A program made the translations under genes and the position numbers. DNA of 33,405 nucleotides from an uncultured Prevotella sp. (GTDB lineage: Bacteria > Bacteroidota > Bacteroidia > Bacteroidales > Bacteroidaceae), in NCBI GenBank assembly GCA_944320675.1, contig CALUIJ010000163.1, positions 1 to 33,405 of the forward strand. The letters run 5' to 3'. The notes under the pieces were generated by a model. That model was given only the letters and a program-made list of their open reading frames with translations. It searched no databases and was not told the DNA's origin. Shown here in pieces: positions 33,311-33,405 of the stretch; within the stretch, counting starts at the first letter, position 1, and each line of letters opens with the position of its first letter.

Positions 33311-33405
33311 ATGAATCACACCTGTACAAAAGTGACCGTTCGCCAAAGAGCGATTCGCAACGACCGTATTTCTTTGTATCTGGATTATTATCCAGCAGTA
33401 CGCAA
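33311..33405 (+). CDS. Tyrosine recombinase (integrase), N-terminal fragment at window edge
   Basis: The 31 visible residues, MNHTCTKVTVRQRAIRNDRI followed by SLYLDYYPAVR, match the arm-DNA-binding beta-strand start of Bacteroidota phage/transposon-type tyrosine recombinases (R-Q-R...G/D-R-I-S-L-Y-L-D). The catalytic domain lies outside the window. Its position after the HTH regulator and beside mnmE is the usual end-module of an integrative conjugative or mobilizable element. The gene is cut by the window end, not evidently broken. Confidence 0.8.
   Translation, partial: MNHTCTKVTVRQRAIRNDRISLYLDYYPAVR

Overview
This window is bacterial chromosome from a member of the Bacteroidota, most likely order Bacteroidales and plausibly Prevotellaceae. 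The evidence is the Bacteroidota promoter form TTTG-N19/20-TAnnTTTG, seen upstream of ksgA, miaA, the debranching-enzyme operon, clpC and mnmE; a GT3 glycogen synthase; a DUF3417-type glucan phosphorylase; and a Bacteroidales-type integrative element entering at the right edge. No rRNA, tRNA or CRISPR array was recognised. The genus is an inference from gene content.

Left part (1-6232, minus strand): a comEC gene whose 3' half is missing, its reading frame running into unrelated sequence near position 120; then a glycogen pair, GT3 glycogen synthase followed by alpha-glucan phosphorylase.

Acid-sugar region (6233-12567, minus strand): five collinear genes, in transcription order a DapA/NanA-superfamily lyase, a sodium:solute symporter, an iron-containing alcohol dehydrogenase, a PdxA2-type dehydrogenase and a DUF1537 four-carbon acid sugar kinase. 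Kinase plus PdxA2 is the established core for degrading threonate or erythronate to dihydroxyacetone phosphate. The lyase and alcohol dehydrogenase are extra and suggest a longer or different route. An 824-base gene-free stretch follows.

Housekeeping region (13392-22145, plus strand): ksgA, frr, rsgA, a PIF1-like helicase with a C-terminal helix-turn-helix, a Nudix protein with a winged-helix-like tail, gapA, miaA and a diacylglycerol-kinase-family protein with an altered catalytic motif.

Second glycogen locus (22358-27046, plus strand): debranching enzyme, GT4 glycosyltransferase and GH57 amylase in one operon with a strong promoter and terminator. With the left glycogen pair this gives synthesis, phosphorolysis and debranching in one window, but no branching enzyme and no nucleotide-sugar pyrophosphorylase.

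Right part: a 745-base structured intergenic region, clpC, a palindrome-bounded element, a terminator, mnmE, and then the end of an integrative element. That end carries a tandem-HTH regulator gene broken by a stop codon and a 2-base insertion, and the start of a tyrosine recombinase.

The most unusual recurring signal is in the spacers. At least seven hold long imperfect palindromes, most of them nested (outer arms, inner arms and sometimes a small apical hairpin) and spanning about 40-140 bases. Their sequences differ but their architecture is shared. Some act plausibly as terminators; others lie inside operons or have no T-run, and their role is unexplained.
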